The translations under genes and the position numbers were made by a program. From positions 1 to 15,845 of the forward strand of contig JAAKFW010000010.1 of the NCBI GenBank assembly GCA_011064905.1: 15,845 bases of DNA, in the 5' to 3' direction. The stretch is from Candidatus Anoxychlamydiales bacterium (lineage in GTDB: Bacteria; Chlamydiota; Chlamydiia; Chlamydiales; SM23-39). This document shows positions 7,893 to 14,110 of the stretch, one piece after another (within the stretch, counting starts at the first letter, position 1; every line of letters starts with the position of its first letter). Under the pieces are notes generated by a model. The model made no database searches. It worked only from the letters and a program-made list of their open reading frames with translations, and had not been told where the DNA came from.

Positions 7893-8096
7893 ATTAAAAA
7901 ACCGCTTTTAAAAACCTATTCAAATCTATACATGTAGTAATGATTTTTTTAGGGACGTTGACCTAGCAGTTTTCTCAACGGTTAACATGTGAGAAATTCG
8001 CTCACAAATAGGGAAAAGCCTATTTGTGGATATCGACAACTTCTCGTCCAAAAATGTAATTGAATCCACCGCTTTTAAAATAATGAAAAAAGCCAT
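7893..8096 (-). CDS. Small hypothetical ORF downstream of the methyltransferase
   Basis: This leftward ORF of 67 codons runs from ATG at 8096 to TAA at 7893-7895, 47 bases after the methyltransferase stop. The product begins MAFFIILKAVDSITFL and ends LNRFLKAVF. The repeated LKAV comes from a 13-bp direct repeat near each end. No Shine-Dalgarno sequence is visible and no family is recognised. The middle of the ORF is a set of nested inverted repeats (7953-8049) richer in G+C than its surroundings. The open frame could therefore be a by-product of a structured non-coding element or of a small insertion. Confidence 0.28.
7901..8080. repeat. 13-bp direct repeat bounding a hairpin-rich segment
   Basis: ACCGCTTTTAAAA occurs at 7901-7913 and again at 8068-8080, 167 bases apart, in the same orientation. 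ATTCAA (7918-7923) and TTGAAT (8060-8065) lie just inside the repeats and are complementary. The arrangement resembles a target-site duplication around a small non-autonomous insertion with short terminal inverted repeats, but no transposase is present. Confidence 0.6.
7953..8049. repeat. Nested inverted repeats, possible structured RNA or element core
   Basis: CACAAATAGG (8003-8012) pairs perfectly with CCTATTTGTG (8019-8028) around loop GAAAAG. GTGAG (7989-7993) pairs with CTCAC (8001-8005). CGTTGA (7956-7961) pairs with TCAACG (7975-7980). GGACG (7953-7957) can close the whole with CGTCC (8045-8049). Some pairings exclude each other. About 43 of 100 bases at 7951-8050 are G or C by count, well above the flanks. 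TGTGGATAT at 8025-8033 is one mismatch from a DnaA box on the minus strand. Confidence 0.65.
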
Positions 8097-8143
8097 ATTT
8101 AATTAAGTTTCAATTTTAAACAATAAAGCTTTGGCAAATTGTG

Positions 8144-9088
8144 TTATATTTCGATTCTATCGACTTTCTCTAGCAATTTTTTGTTTCGGTTGCTTACCTC
8201 CCAACAATACTTTTGTATCTCAATGCCATTAAAAGTCTGTGGCTTCTCTTTGTCGATATACAATGGATCGAGAGCAATAGGCTCCTCTGTACGTACAAAA
8301 CCCCAAGAAATAGTTTGTCTCTTGAACGGATTATTAATTAATAGATCCCTATTAAAAAAACTATTTTTACTAAGACCCAATCTATTTAGGGCCTCATCTG
8401 AAGTTAACTTTTGAGGAACAATAGTTTTCAATCCTTGGATTGAGGTTAAATAAAGAAATAAAAGTGCATTTGATCCTTGATCCATTAATTTTTTTCTTGC
8501 CAGTAATGTAATCTTATCTTCATATGGGCTAACGTCAACTGTGTTATTGTTACCAAAAGTTAAAAAAAGCATTCCACCTACCTTTAGCATTTCTGCTAGC
8601 TTGGCAAGTATTTTTGACGGCTGACCGCTATAGCGAAAGGCTCCATGAATATCGATTACGACACTAACACGACCATGAAGAGAATCTGTAGGAAACTCAA
8701 GCATGTCATGAAGGAATATATGCAAATGTTCTAAATGGTCTCTTTTTAGCCATTCGATATCATCTTCTGGATTACGTGGCGGGGTTATACCCACTGCATA
8801 AAAAACAGCTCCTTTTGGACAAGTTTTCACATAATCTTCACCGGCCGTACCTGTACCACACCCTGAGTCAAAAATGATATCTTCAGGTGTAAGACGCTTT
8901 ATTATTTCAAGAAATGGCCGATAATCAACGCCTGCTTCATAAGATTTTGACTCTTCAGAGGAAACGCTATAAAAGATACGAGTCTCTAGCCAAGCCCCTT
9001 GATTGCTAGCTGATCTCTCATATCGTGTATATCGTTCTATGTCTTTACTTGACATTTCAGATATAGTGGGAGGCAGACTACTGGACAT
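8144..9088 (-). CDS. SAM-dependent methyltransferase, substrate unknown
   Basis: The 314-residue protein has a class I Rossmann methyltransferase core. The glycine-rich SAM loop is DSGCGTG (74-80), an acidic residue follows a later strand (HDMLEF, Asp128), and VVIDIHGAF (143-151) is in the motif IV position. KVGGMLFLTFG (169-179) matches the motif after the catalytic strand. Residues 1-60 and the C-terminal third match no subfamily I know, so the target (small molecule, RNA or protein) is open. There is no signal peptide. A weak AAGAGA precedes the ATG. Two 60-base lines inside it (8761-8820, 8821-8880) are 42-47% G+C by count, above yidC and dnaA, suggesting acquisition. It is a leftward gene isolated between rightward ones. 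Confidence 0.8.
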   Translation of the reverse strand: MSSSLPPTISEMSSKDIERYTRYERSASNQGAWLETRIFYSVSSEESKSYEAGVDYRPFLEIIKRLTPEDIIFDSGCGTGTAGEDYVKTCPKGAVFYAVGITPPRNPEDDIEWLKRDHLEHLHIFLHDMLEFPTDSLHGRVSVVIDIHGAFRYSGQPSKILAKLAEMLKVGGMLFLTFGNNNTVDVSPYEDKITLLARKKLMDQGSNALLFLYLTSIQGLKTIVPQKLTSDEALNRLGLSKNSFFNRDLLINNPFKRQTISWGFVRTEEPIALDPLYIDKEKPQTFNGIEIQKYCWEVSNRNKKLLEKVDRIEI

Positions 9089-9254
9089 ATTAATGTCTCT
9101 TATTTTTTATTAATTATTTTCTATATGCTATTAATTATAATTAACAAGTTATAAATTATTAACTATACCATATTAAATAAATTTAATCAATAATATTTTA
9201 TTATTAACATTTAAATTATAAACGTATAACATTGATAATTAATAATATATGCAA

Positions 9255-9289
9255 TTGGCAGCTGTGGATTAATTAGTCTGAGCTGCCAA
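9255..9289. repeat. 9-bp perfect inverted repeat with 17-base loop
   Basis: TTGGCAGCT (9255-9263) is exactly complementary to AGCTGCCAA (9281-9289). No T run follows on either side, so it is not a terminator. The 5' arm overlaps TGTGGATTA (9263-9271), one mismatch from a DnaA box. An operator or the 5' stem of a small RNA ending at the terminator near 9540 would fit. Confidence 0.7.
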
Positions 9290-9381
9290 GTCTTAATGAA
9301 GTAAGTCTCTAGAAAATCGGTTGTTATATAAAGGATATTGGCATTCAATGAGGCTTATTAGCTCTCTCATGTTCAAGACTT

Positions 9382-9387
9382 TATAAT
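9382..9387 (+). promoter_or_regulatory. -10 box upstream of the tiny ORF
   Basis: A perfect TATAAT lies 27 bases before the ATG at 9414. The candidate -35, TTAGCT (9358-9363) at 18 bases, is only partly like the consensus. Confidence 0.4.
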
Positions 9388-9413
9388 AGTTCACTTTCAT
9401 TTAGGAGGCAATG

Positions 9414-9494
9414 ATGACTCTGGCTTTTTTCAGATGTCCCTGCCTCGTCTATATCCTATCCTTTCTGGTTGTTATCGAACTTGCATCGATATAA
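9414..9494 (+). CDS. Tiny hydrophobic ORF (26 codons) with strong ribosome site
   Basis: AGGAGG (9403-9408) is followed by two in-frame ATGs at 9411 and 9414. The second has the workable spacing of five bases. The predicted product starts MTLAFFRCPCLVYIL and continues to a C-terminal ELASI, with a hydrophobic stretch long enough for one membrane span and two cysteines three residues apart. A perfect -10 box and a strong terminator frame it, so the unit looks like a stand-alone transcript of about 150 bases. It could be a small membrane peptide, a leader peptide or a small RNA with a chance ORF. No family is recognised. Confidence 0.4.
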   Translation: MTLAFFRCPCLVYILSFLVVIELASI

Positions 9495-9517
9495 GTTATT
9501 ATCCATGCCGAACTAAC

Positions 9518-9544
9518 AAAGACAGCTACTCGCTGTCTTTTTTT
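9518..9544 (+). terminator. Rho-independent terminator
   Basis: AAAGACAGC (9518-9526) pairs perfectly with GCTGTCTTT (9532-9540) around loop TACTC, followed by a T run to 9544. It closes the small transcript from about 9394. On the minus strand it could also serve the Slc1 homologue, although the T tail there is much shorter. Confidence 0.88.
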
Positions 9545-9588
9545 ATAAAACTTATAGTTTTATGATAAAAATTTTGTATCGCTTCTGA

Positions 9589-10119
9589 TTAAACTTTTAC
9601 GAATCCACCGGCTCCGCCTGGCACCTCTCCTGAAGGTTGCCCTGGCAAAGTTGGTTTAGCTCCTCCTGGCATTGGAAGGGTAAACGGTTCAGGTTCTTTT
9701 CCTTCTGAGATATCAATTACAATCTTTCTCCATTTTTCGATAGTCTCTACAAAAAGTGGTGCAAATCTTCTAAGTGCTGAAGCATCAACGCCAAGACCCA
9801 TATCTAAAACGCAATGAAGTAAAATCAGCTCTTCTTTTACAGCAAGACCAACTCCGCCACCAGCCATTTGACCGCCTAGCATTGATCCTTCTAAAAGTCT
9901 TTGATAGAGTTTCAGGATGATTTTATCATCTTTTGGAAGGCCATCTAAAAGAGGTGAATATAAGTATAATCTATCTGAATTAGGCTCATATGTTAAGTGC
10001 AAGGAAAAGGTATTATCTATTCCTAAAATACAAGTATTGTTTTCATCAAATCCTAAGCCTTCAAGATTTAATTCTTTTGAAAATTCTTTAAGGTTTGCTT
10101 TGGCATTTTCAAATGACAT
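9589..10119 (-). CDS. slc1: Type III secretion chaperone, Slc1 (CT043) homologue
   Basis: Slc1 is a CesT/SycE-type class I chaperone. In C. trachomatis it binds early effectors such as TarP, TepP and TmeA and presents them to the type III apparatus. The 176-residue protein lines up with CT043, as I recall it, along nearly its whole length. Matching stretches are NNTCIL (27-32), FSLHLTYE..SDRLY.Y.PLLDGLP (39-62), the near-identical LEGSMLGGQMAGGGVG (76-91), LILLHCVLDM (98-107) and an ETIEKWR-type helix (125-131). A Pro/Gly-rich tail (about 142-176) is also typical. A clear GGAGG (10131-10127) sits seven bases before the ATG. As in Chlamydia, glgX is close by, here divergently oriented. Its effector partners are not evident, though the GH18-like or TPR proteins could be clients. 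Confidence 0.93.
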   Translation of the reverse strand: MSFENAKANLKEFSKELNLEGLGFDENNTCILGIDNTFSLHLTYEPNSDRLYLYSPLLDGLPKDDKIILKLYQRLLEGSMLGGQMAGGGVGLAVKEELILLHCVLDMGLGVDASALRRFAPLFVETIEKWRKIVIDISEGKEPEPFTLPMPGGAKPTLPGQPSGEVPGGAGGFVKV

Positions 10120-10158
10120 TATTTATCCTCCGAATATTAATTAATTTTGGACACACAT

Positions 10159-10186
10159 ATTATCAGAATTTTATTTTTAAACAAAA
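10159..10186 (-). promoter_or_regulatory. Possible promoter of the Slc1 homologue
   Basis: On the minus strand TTTTGT (10186-10181) and GATAAT (10164-10159) are 16 bases apart, with the -10 about 40 bases before the start codon. The -35 match is poor. Confidence 0.25.
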
Positions 10187-10328
10187 TATTTTTTTTAATA
10201 CATATGCCGTATTACTTTTTATAAATATAATCTATAAATTTATTTTTTTCAATAATGTTTAACTTGATATAAATTAAAATATTTTTTTTATTATCAATTA
10301 ATTATTTTATTTTACAGTTTATTTAATC

Positions 10329-10478
10329 TCATTTGTATTTAGAAAAAGCATTTCGAAGGAGCTTTTTCAAATCAAAAATTTTTGATTTGCTCACCTTACC
10401 TTTTCTTACTGTTTTCAAATCATGAGATTTTAGCCTGTTTTTAGCTAGTGTATAAGCTTCTATTGAGGACTGGAACAT
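10329..10478 (-). CDS. Small basic hypothetical protein (49 aa)
   Basis: An ATG at 10478 opens 49 codons ending in TGA. The product begins MFQSSIEAYTLAKNRLK and is rich in Lys and Arg (about 14 of 49), with alternating hydrophobic positions that suggest two short amphipathic helices. AGAGAAG lies just upstream of the ATG, and a TATAAT with a partial -35 lies upstream of that. The ORF stands out from its AT-rich flanks in base composition. It could be a small nucleic-acid-binding protein, judging only by charge. I recognise no family. Its 3' half contains a 22-bp palindrome, so a regulatory RNA role is also possible. Confidence 0.45.
   Translation of the reverse strand: MFQSSIEAYTLAKNRLKSHDLKTVRKGKVSKSKIFDLKKLLRNAFSKYK
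10342..10389. repeat. Adjacent hairpin and 22-bp perfect palindrome
   Basis: GAAAAAGC (10342-10349) pairs with GCTTTTTC (10361-10368) around 11 bases. Immediately after it, CAAATCAAAAA (10368-10378) is followed by its exact reverse complement (10379-10389) with no spacer. Both lie inside the small basic ORF. Confidence 0.8.
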
Positions 10479-10521
10479 TATCTTCTCTTTATTTTAATGT
10501 TTACTATCATTATTTAGAATA

Positions 10522-10550
10522 ATTATAACATATTTGATCTTTATATTAAA
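10522..10550 (-). promoter_or_regulatory. Possible promoter of the small basic ORF
   Basis: On the minus strand TTTAAT (10550-10545) is separated by 17 bases from a perfect TATAAT (10527-10522), about 43 bases upstream of the ATG at 10478. Confidence 0.35.
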
Positions 10551-10721
10551 GATTTTAGATTAATAGCATTAATCGATATATAAAATAAACTTTAATTTTG
10601 ACAATAAATTATTTTAACTTGATTCATTCTTCGAGGAATAAAACCTTAGATTTGTTTAAAAAAAAGTAGATAAAAATAAAAAATACTCTAAAATCACTTT
10701 AAAATGGAGAATAAGTAAAAC

Positions 10722-12548
10722 TTGTCAATTTTTCAAAACTTGGAGATAAAAAAAGGTCAAAAAGCTCCCTTTGGCAACTTTTGCACTAAAAAAGGTTTTA
10801 ATTTTGCATTTTACTCTGATAGTAAAAATGTAAAATTGATTCTTTCCAACAAGAGCGAAACAAAAGAAATTGCTTTAAATATTTCAGATGATGACAAAAT
10901 CTTTCATATAGAAATTTTAAACCTTCCTAAAAACACACTATATGCATACAAGGTTGATGAAAATTTATGCTCTGATCCATATGCTAAATCTTTTGCATCA
11001 CCAAATGTTTGGGGAAAGAAATCAACTAAAGATACATATGTTTTTGCAAAACTAGAAAAAGATGAAGAATTTGATTGGGAAAATACAAAAAAACCAAATA
11101 TTAAATCTGTTGATTTGATTATCTATGAGATGCATGTAAGAGGTTTTACAAAAGACAACACATCAAAAGTAAAAAATCCTGGTGTTTTTCTAGGGGTTAT
11201 AGAAAAAATCGATTATTTAAAAAAACTAGGTGTAAATGCTATAGAGCTCAACCCAATTTATGAGTTTGATGAAACATCATATAATATAATAAACCCTGAG
11301 ACAAAAAAAAGGCTCTTTAATTACTGGGGATATTCCCCTGTCTCATTTTTCTCAATAATGAAAAGATATGGAACTGAAAATGATTTTAAAACTTTAGTTA
11401 AAGAGCTGCATAAAAATGGAATCGAAATTATTTTAGATGTTGTCTATAACCATATGCAAACTCCTATTAAAGATAAAAATTACTTTTTATTAGATGATAA
11501 AAATAATCATCAAAACTTTTCAGGTTGTGGCAATACCTTTAATTGCAATAGTAACGCAGGATCTAAGCTTATCTTAGATAGTCTTATATATTTTGTAGAA
11601 AAATTTAAAGTTGATGGCTTTAGATTTGATCTAGCATCTATTTTAACAAGAACAGATAATGGGGGAATTTCAGAAAAACCTAAAATTTTAGAGATGATTA
11701 AACAAGAAAAAAAACTAAAAGATATAAAATTCATAGCCGAGCCTTGGGATGCCGCTTCCCTTCATCAACTTGGCTTTTTTGAAAATTTTAATTTTTTAGA
11801 GTGGAATGATAAAACAAGAAATGTATTTAGAAAATTTATAAGAGGAGATAAGAATTTAGAAAATGATTTTTTAGATTCTATAACAGGAAATAATTCCCCT
11901 TTTAAAAATCATAAAAACTCAATAAATTACATCACTTGCCATGATGGTTTTTCTTTATATGACTTAGTAAGTTATGAAAATAAACACAACTTTTTAAATG
12001 GAGAGGAAAGTAGAGATGGAAATACTAGTAATTTCAGCTCAAATAGCGGCATAGAAGGCCCTAGTAATGACAAAGGTATTGAAGATCTAAGAGTTAGAAA
12101 AGCTAAAAATCTTATTCTAGCCTTAATGCTTTCTAAAGGAGTTCCCATGCTATTTATGGGAGATGAATACCTACATACAAAAAACGGCAATAATAACACT
12201 TGGTGCCAAGATAACTCACTTAACTATTTTTTATGGGACAGCAAAAATGTTTTGCAAAATTTCATAAAAAGTTTAATAAAATTTAGATTAGATAATCAAA
12301 AAATTTTATCTTTCAATTCTGAAAACTTTTCAACTCAAAAAAATGTAGAGATAAAAGATAGATTTTTGAAAATTGATCTCCATAATTTTGTAGTTATCTT
12401 TAACTCAAATGATAAAGAGATAACTACCCATTTAAATACAGACAAATATAAAATTTTGATAGACACATCTGATGGGAAAAACAATCTAAAAGATTCGAGG
12501 GTTTTACTAAAATCCTTTTCTGCAATAGTTTTAAAAAAACAAAACTAG
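10722..12548 (+). CDS. glgX: Glycogen debranching enzyme GlgX (isoamylase type, GH13)
   Basis: GlgX hydrolyses alpha-1,6 branches of glycogen, typically short limit-dextrin branches left by phosphorylase. The 608-residue protein has an N-terminal CBM48-like domain (about 10-90) and a GH13 barrel with all signature regions: DVVYNH (239-244), GFRFDLA with nucleophile Asp303, AEPWD with acid/base Glu340, and CHD with His407-Asp408. A small C-terminal beta domain follows. The start is TTG, since no ATG or GTG precedes the CBM48 region, with GGAGA 11 bases upstream, a rather long spacing. It is divergent from the Slc1 homologue. In C. trachomatis several glycogen enzymes, as I recall, are exported by type III secretion to the inclusion lumen. 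Whether that holds here is inference. Confidence 0.93.
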   Translation: MSIFQNLEIKKGQKAPFGNFCTKKGFNFAFYSDSKNVKLILSNKSETKEIALNISDDDKIFHIEILNLPKNTLYAYKVDENLCSDPYAKSFASPNVWGKKSTKDTYVFAKLEKDEEFDWENTKKPNIKSVDLIIYEMHVRGFTKDNTSKVKNPGVFLGVIEKIDYLKKLGVNAIELNPIYEFDETSYNIINPETKKRLFNYWGYSPVSFFSIMKRYGTENDFKTLVKELHKNGIEIILDVVYNHMQTPIKDKNYFLLDDKNNHQNFSGCGNTFNCNSNAGSKLILDSLIYFVEKFKVDGFRFDLASILTRTDNGGISEKPKILEMIKQEKKLKDIKFIAEPWDAASLHQLGFFENFNFLEWNDKTRNVFRKFIRGDKNLENDFLDSITGNNSPFKNHKNSINYITCHDGFSLYDLVSYENKHNFLNGEESRDGNTSNFSSNSGIEGPSNDKGIEDLRVRKAKNLILALMLSKGVPMLFMGDEYLHTKNGNNNTWCQDNSLNYFLWDSKNVLQNFIKSLIKFRLDNQKILSFNSENFSTQKNVEIKDRFLKIDLHNFVVIFNSNDKEITTHLNTDKYKILIDTSDGKNNLKDSRVLLKSFSAIVLKKQN

Positions 12549-12566
12549 CCAAGAATAAAAAACTTT

Positions 12567-12575
12567 TGCTACACT
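12567..12575 (+). promoter_or_regulatory. Extended -10 promoter of the lipoprotein operon
   Basis: TGC-TACACT forms an extended -10 element 33 bases before the lipoprotein start and about 20 bases after the glgX stop. It shares TTTTGCTA with the yidC promoter. TAGCCA at 12546-12551 is a weak -35 candidate. Confidence 0.45.
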
Positions 12576-12608
12576 CAAGTTAATATTATTTAATTTTTTG
12601 GGGGATAA

Positions 12609-13241
12609 ATGATTAAATATTTAGCTTTAACTATTTTTTCTTTGTTAGTTTTTTCATCTTGCTCAAACAGCCAAGATGCAAATAACACCACTTCACGTTT
12701 TTATGATGATGGAAGAGCAAGACCAGTTGTGGCTATTAGCTCTGTTATCGATTCAACTACATATGATCTACCTTGGAGTTTATCTGAAGAGATCACTTTT
12801 TTAATAAAAAGCCAGCTTACAAACAATAAAAATCTATTTTTATCATCAACAGAAATGATGGATGAAAGTCTAACAAACACAGACGCTCCTTTTGATCTAA
12901 ATGTTAATTGGATGAAAGATAGATTTGATAATAGCGAGTTTTTAGTATTTTTAGAGCTTTTAAATCACAATGAGCTCAAGAAAGATAATATCTCAAATCT
13001 CGAGATGTCCATGAGGATAAGAATAGTAGATGTAAGATCAAGAGAACCAAAAGTTATCCTGCAAGAGTGTATTGATGAAAACTATTACATAGCAAAGGGT
13101 TCAATAAAAGAGGATTATCAAAATGTAATTTGGGGATCTTCAGAATACGCAAATTCAAGAATGGGTTTAGCTCACAAGCAACTTGCAAAAGAGATCTCAG
13201 ATAGGATTTCAGATTATATAGCTCTTTCTAAGAGTAGATAA
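12609..13241 (+). CDS. Putative lipoprotein of unknown function
   Basis: The 210-residue protein begins with a lipoprotein signal: MIKY, a hydrophobic core (5-15) and the lipobox FSSC, with acylated Cys18. It should be anchored facing the periplasm in the inner or outer membrane. The mature part (RPVVAISSVIDST, then repeated alpha/beta elements and IRIVDVRS) broadly resembles the fold of LpoB-like and TolB-N-like lipoproteins, in which a strand near 35-45 is followed by helices and a ...RIVDV... strand. That comparison is by eye and weak. GGGGG (12600-12604) is the ribosome site. Its stop overlaps the next start by one base (TAATG), so it is the first gene of a coupled operon. A similarly placed lipoprotein gene may exist in C. 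trachomatis (CT253, from memory). Confidence 0.75.
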   Translation: MIKYLALTIFSLLVFSSCSNSQDANNTTSRFYDDGRARPVVAISSVIDSTTYDLPWSLSEEITFLIKSQLTNNKNLFLSSTEMMDESLTNTDAPFDLNVNWMKDRFDNSEFLVFLELLNHNELKKDNISNLEMSMRIRIVDVRSREPKVILQECIDENYYIAKGSIKEDYQNVIWGSSEYANSRMGLAHKQLAKEISDRISDYIALSKSR

Positions 13242-14110
13242 TGGTTGGAGTAGAGCAAAGTCCTTTAGCCGATGAAATAAAAAGTGCTATATTTTTTTTT
13301 CTAATTGCTATAGTGACTAGCTCTATTGCTTATGTTAAAGGATTTTATAAGTTAGAAAAAAGTGAGAAAATAAACTTACCTTCCTCTTATGCTCTTAGTG
13401 TTTTTTTTATCTACGCATTTTTTTATATAGGTTTGGGATCTATCATTGGAAAATACTTAAAAGGATATATAACAAAAGAAAATTCTGTAGGAATTAGTGT
13501 TTTTTTTACTGTCTCTATTAGTTTGGTAACCCTACTTGTTTTATATGTTTTTTGTTTAAAAAAAAGAAAAGAGATTACTTTTCCCATTATAAAAACCTTT
13601 GAAGAAAACTCAAAAAGCCCTAAATATGATATGGGGTTTGGAATTTTTTCTTGGCTAGTTGTATTTCCTTTAGTTACTTTTTTTTCATCTATTTTTAGTA
13701 TTTTTATATATGCAGTTTTTAGAGTACAAAAAATTCCAGATCAAGTAGCTATCTACTTTTTAAAAGCTACAATGAACAATCCTATTTATTTTATCTTAGC
13801 TATGATAACTATCGTTATTTTAGCTCCAATATTAGAAGAGTTTTTTTTCAGAGGGATCGTGCAGAATTTTTTTAAAAAATTTTTAAATAGATGGATCTCT
13901 ATTATTTTTACAAGTTTAGTATTTGCCTTTGTACATTTTTCTTATGCACAAAAACTTGCAAATATAACAATTGTAGGCTCGATATTCATTTTTAGCTTAT
14001 TTTTAGGTTTTATATATGAAAAGCAAAAATCGTTAATATCGCCTATTTTTTTACATGCAACATTTAATGCTATAAACGTTTTAAATCTACTATTTATAAA
14101 AGGGATATAG
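13241..14110 (+). CDS. CPBP-family intramembrane protease (CAAX/Abi type)
   Basis: The 289-residue multi-span protein has about eight hydrophobic segments and the three CPBP motifs in order: EEFFFR (Glu199, Glu200 and Arg204 of EExxxR), FAFVH (FxxxH ending at His232), and HATFN (His272 and Asn276 of HxxxN/B). In family members the Glu and His residues form the active site within the membrane. Roles range from CAAX-prenyl processing in eukaryotes to bacteriocin self-immunity and membrane-protein cleavage in bacteria. The substrate here is unknown. It is translated from ATG overlapping the lipoprotein stop, and its own stop directly abuts the phosphatase start. The preceding lipoprotein could be a partner (inference). 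Confidence 0.88.
   Translation: MVGVEQSPLADEIKSAIFFFLIAIVTSSIAYVKGFYKLEKSEKINLPSSYALSVFFIYAFFYIGLGSIIGKYLKGYITKENSVGISVFFTVSISLVTLLVLYVFCLKKRKEITFPIIKTFEENSKSPKYDMGFGIFSWLVVFPLVTFFSSIFSIFIYAVFRVQKIPDQVAIYFLKATMNNPIYFILAMITIVILAPILEEFFFRGIVQNFFKKFLNRWISIIFTSLVFAFVHFSYAQKLANITIVGSIFIFSLFLGFIYEKQKSLISPIFLHATFNAINVLNLLFIKGI

Larger units (their letters stand above)
9089..9410. other. Spacer between the methyltransferase and a tiny ORF
   Basis: Positions 9089-9250 are almost pure A+T and show nothing beyond possible upstream signals for the methyltransferase. From 9251 the G+C content rises. That part holds the inverted repeat at 9255-9289, a pairing of AAGTCTT (9288-9294) with AAGACTT (9375-9381), and the -10 box of the tiny ORF. 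A 35-codon minus-strand frame (MKVNYYKVLNMRELISLI...) lies between about 9293 and 9400, has no ribosome site and is not called. Confidence 0.5.
10120..10721. other. Divergent region between the Slc1 homologue and glgX
   Basis: This AT-rich stretch holds weak promoter signals for the Slc1 homologue, one probable small leftward ORF (10329-10478) with its own -10 box, and the glgX ribosome site GGAGA at 10706-10710. The remainder (10190-10328 and 10560-10690) shows nothing recognisable. Confidence 0.55.

Noticed and set aside
8105..8119. GTTTCAATTTTAAAC as a CRISPR-like repeat
   Set aside because: It occurs once only, with no regularly spaced copies and no cas genes.
7875..8143. Chromosomal origin next to dnaA
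   Set aside because: Only one near-consensus DnaA box occurs here and there is no box cluster beside an AT-rich unwinding element, so an oriC call is not supported.
8139..8414. 91-codon plus-strand frame
   Set aside because: It is antisense to the methyltransferase 3' end, and its product shows no coherent domain; the methyltransferase reading has clear motifs.
9293..9400. 35-codon minus-strand frame (MKVNYYKVLNMRELISLI...)
   Set aside because: No ribosome site or promoter on that strand and no recognised family; it overlaps the promoter of the better-supported tiny rightward unit. A transposase remnant could not be shown.
9545..9563. 8-bp hairpin ATAAAACT/AGTTTTAT as the Slc1 terminator
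   Set aside because: On the minus strand the stem is followed by A residues rather than T residues, so it does not have terminator form.
9917..10144. 75-codon plus-strand frame
   Set aside because: It is antisense to the strongly supported Slc1 homologue.
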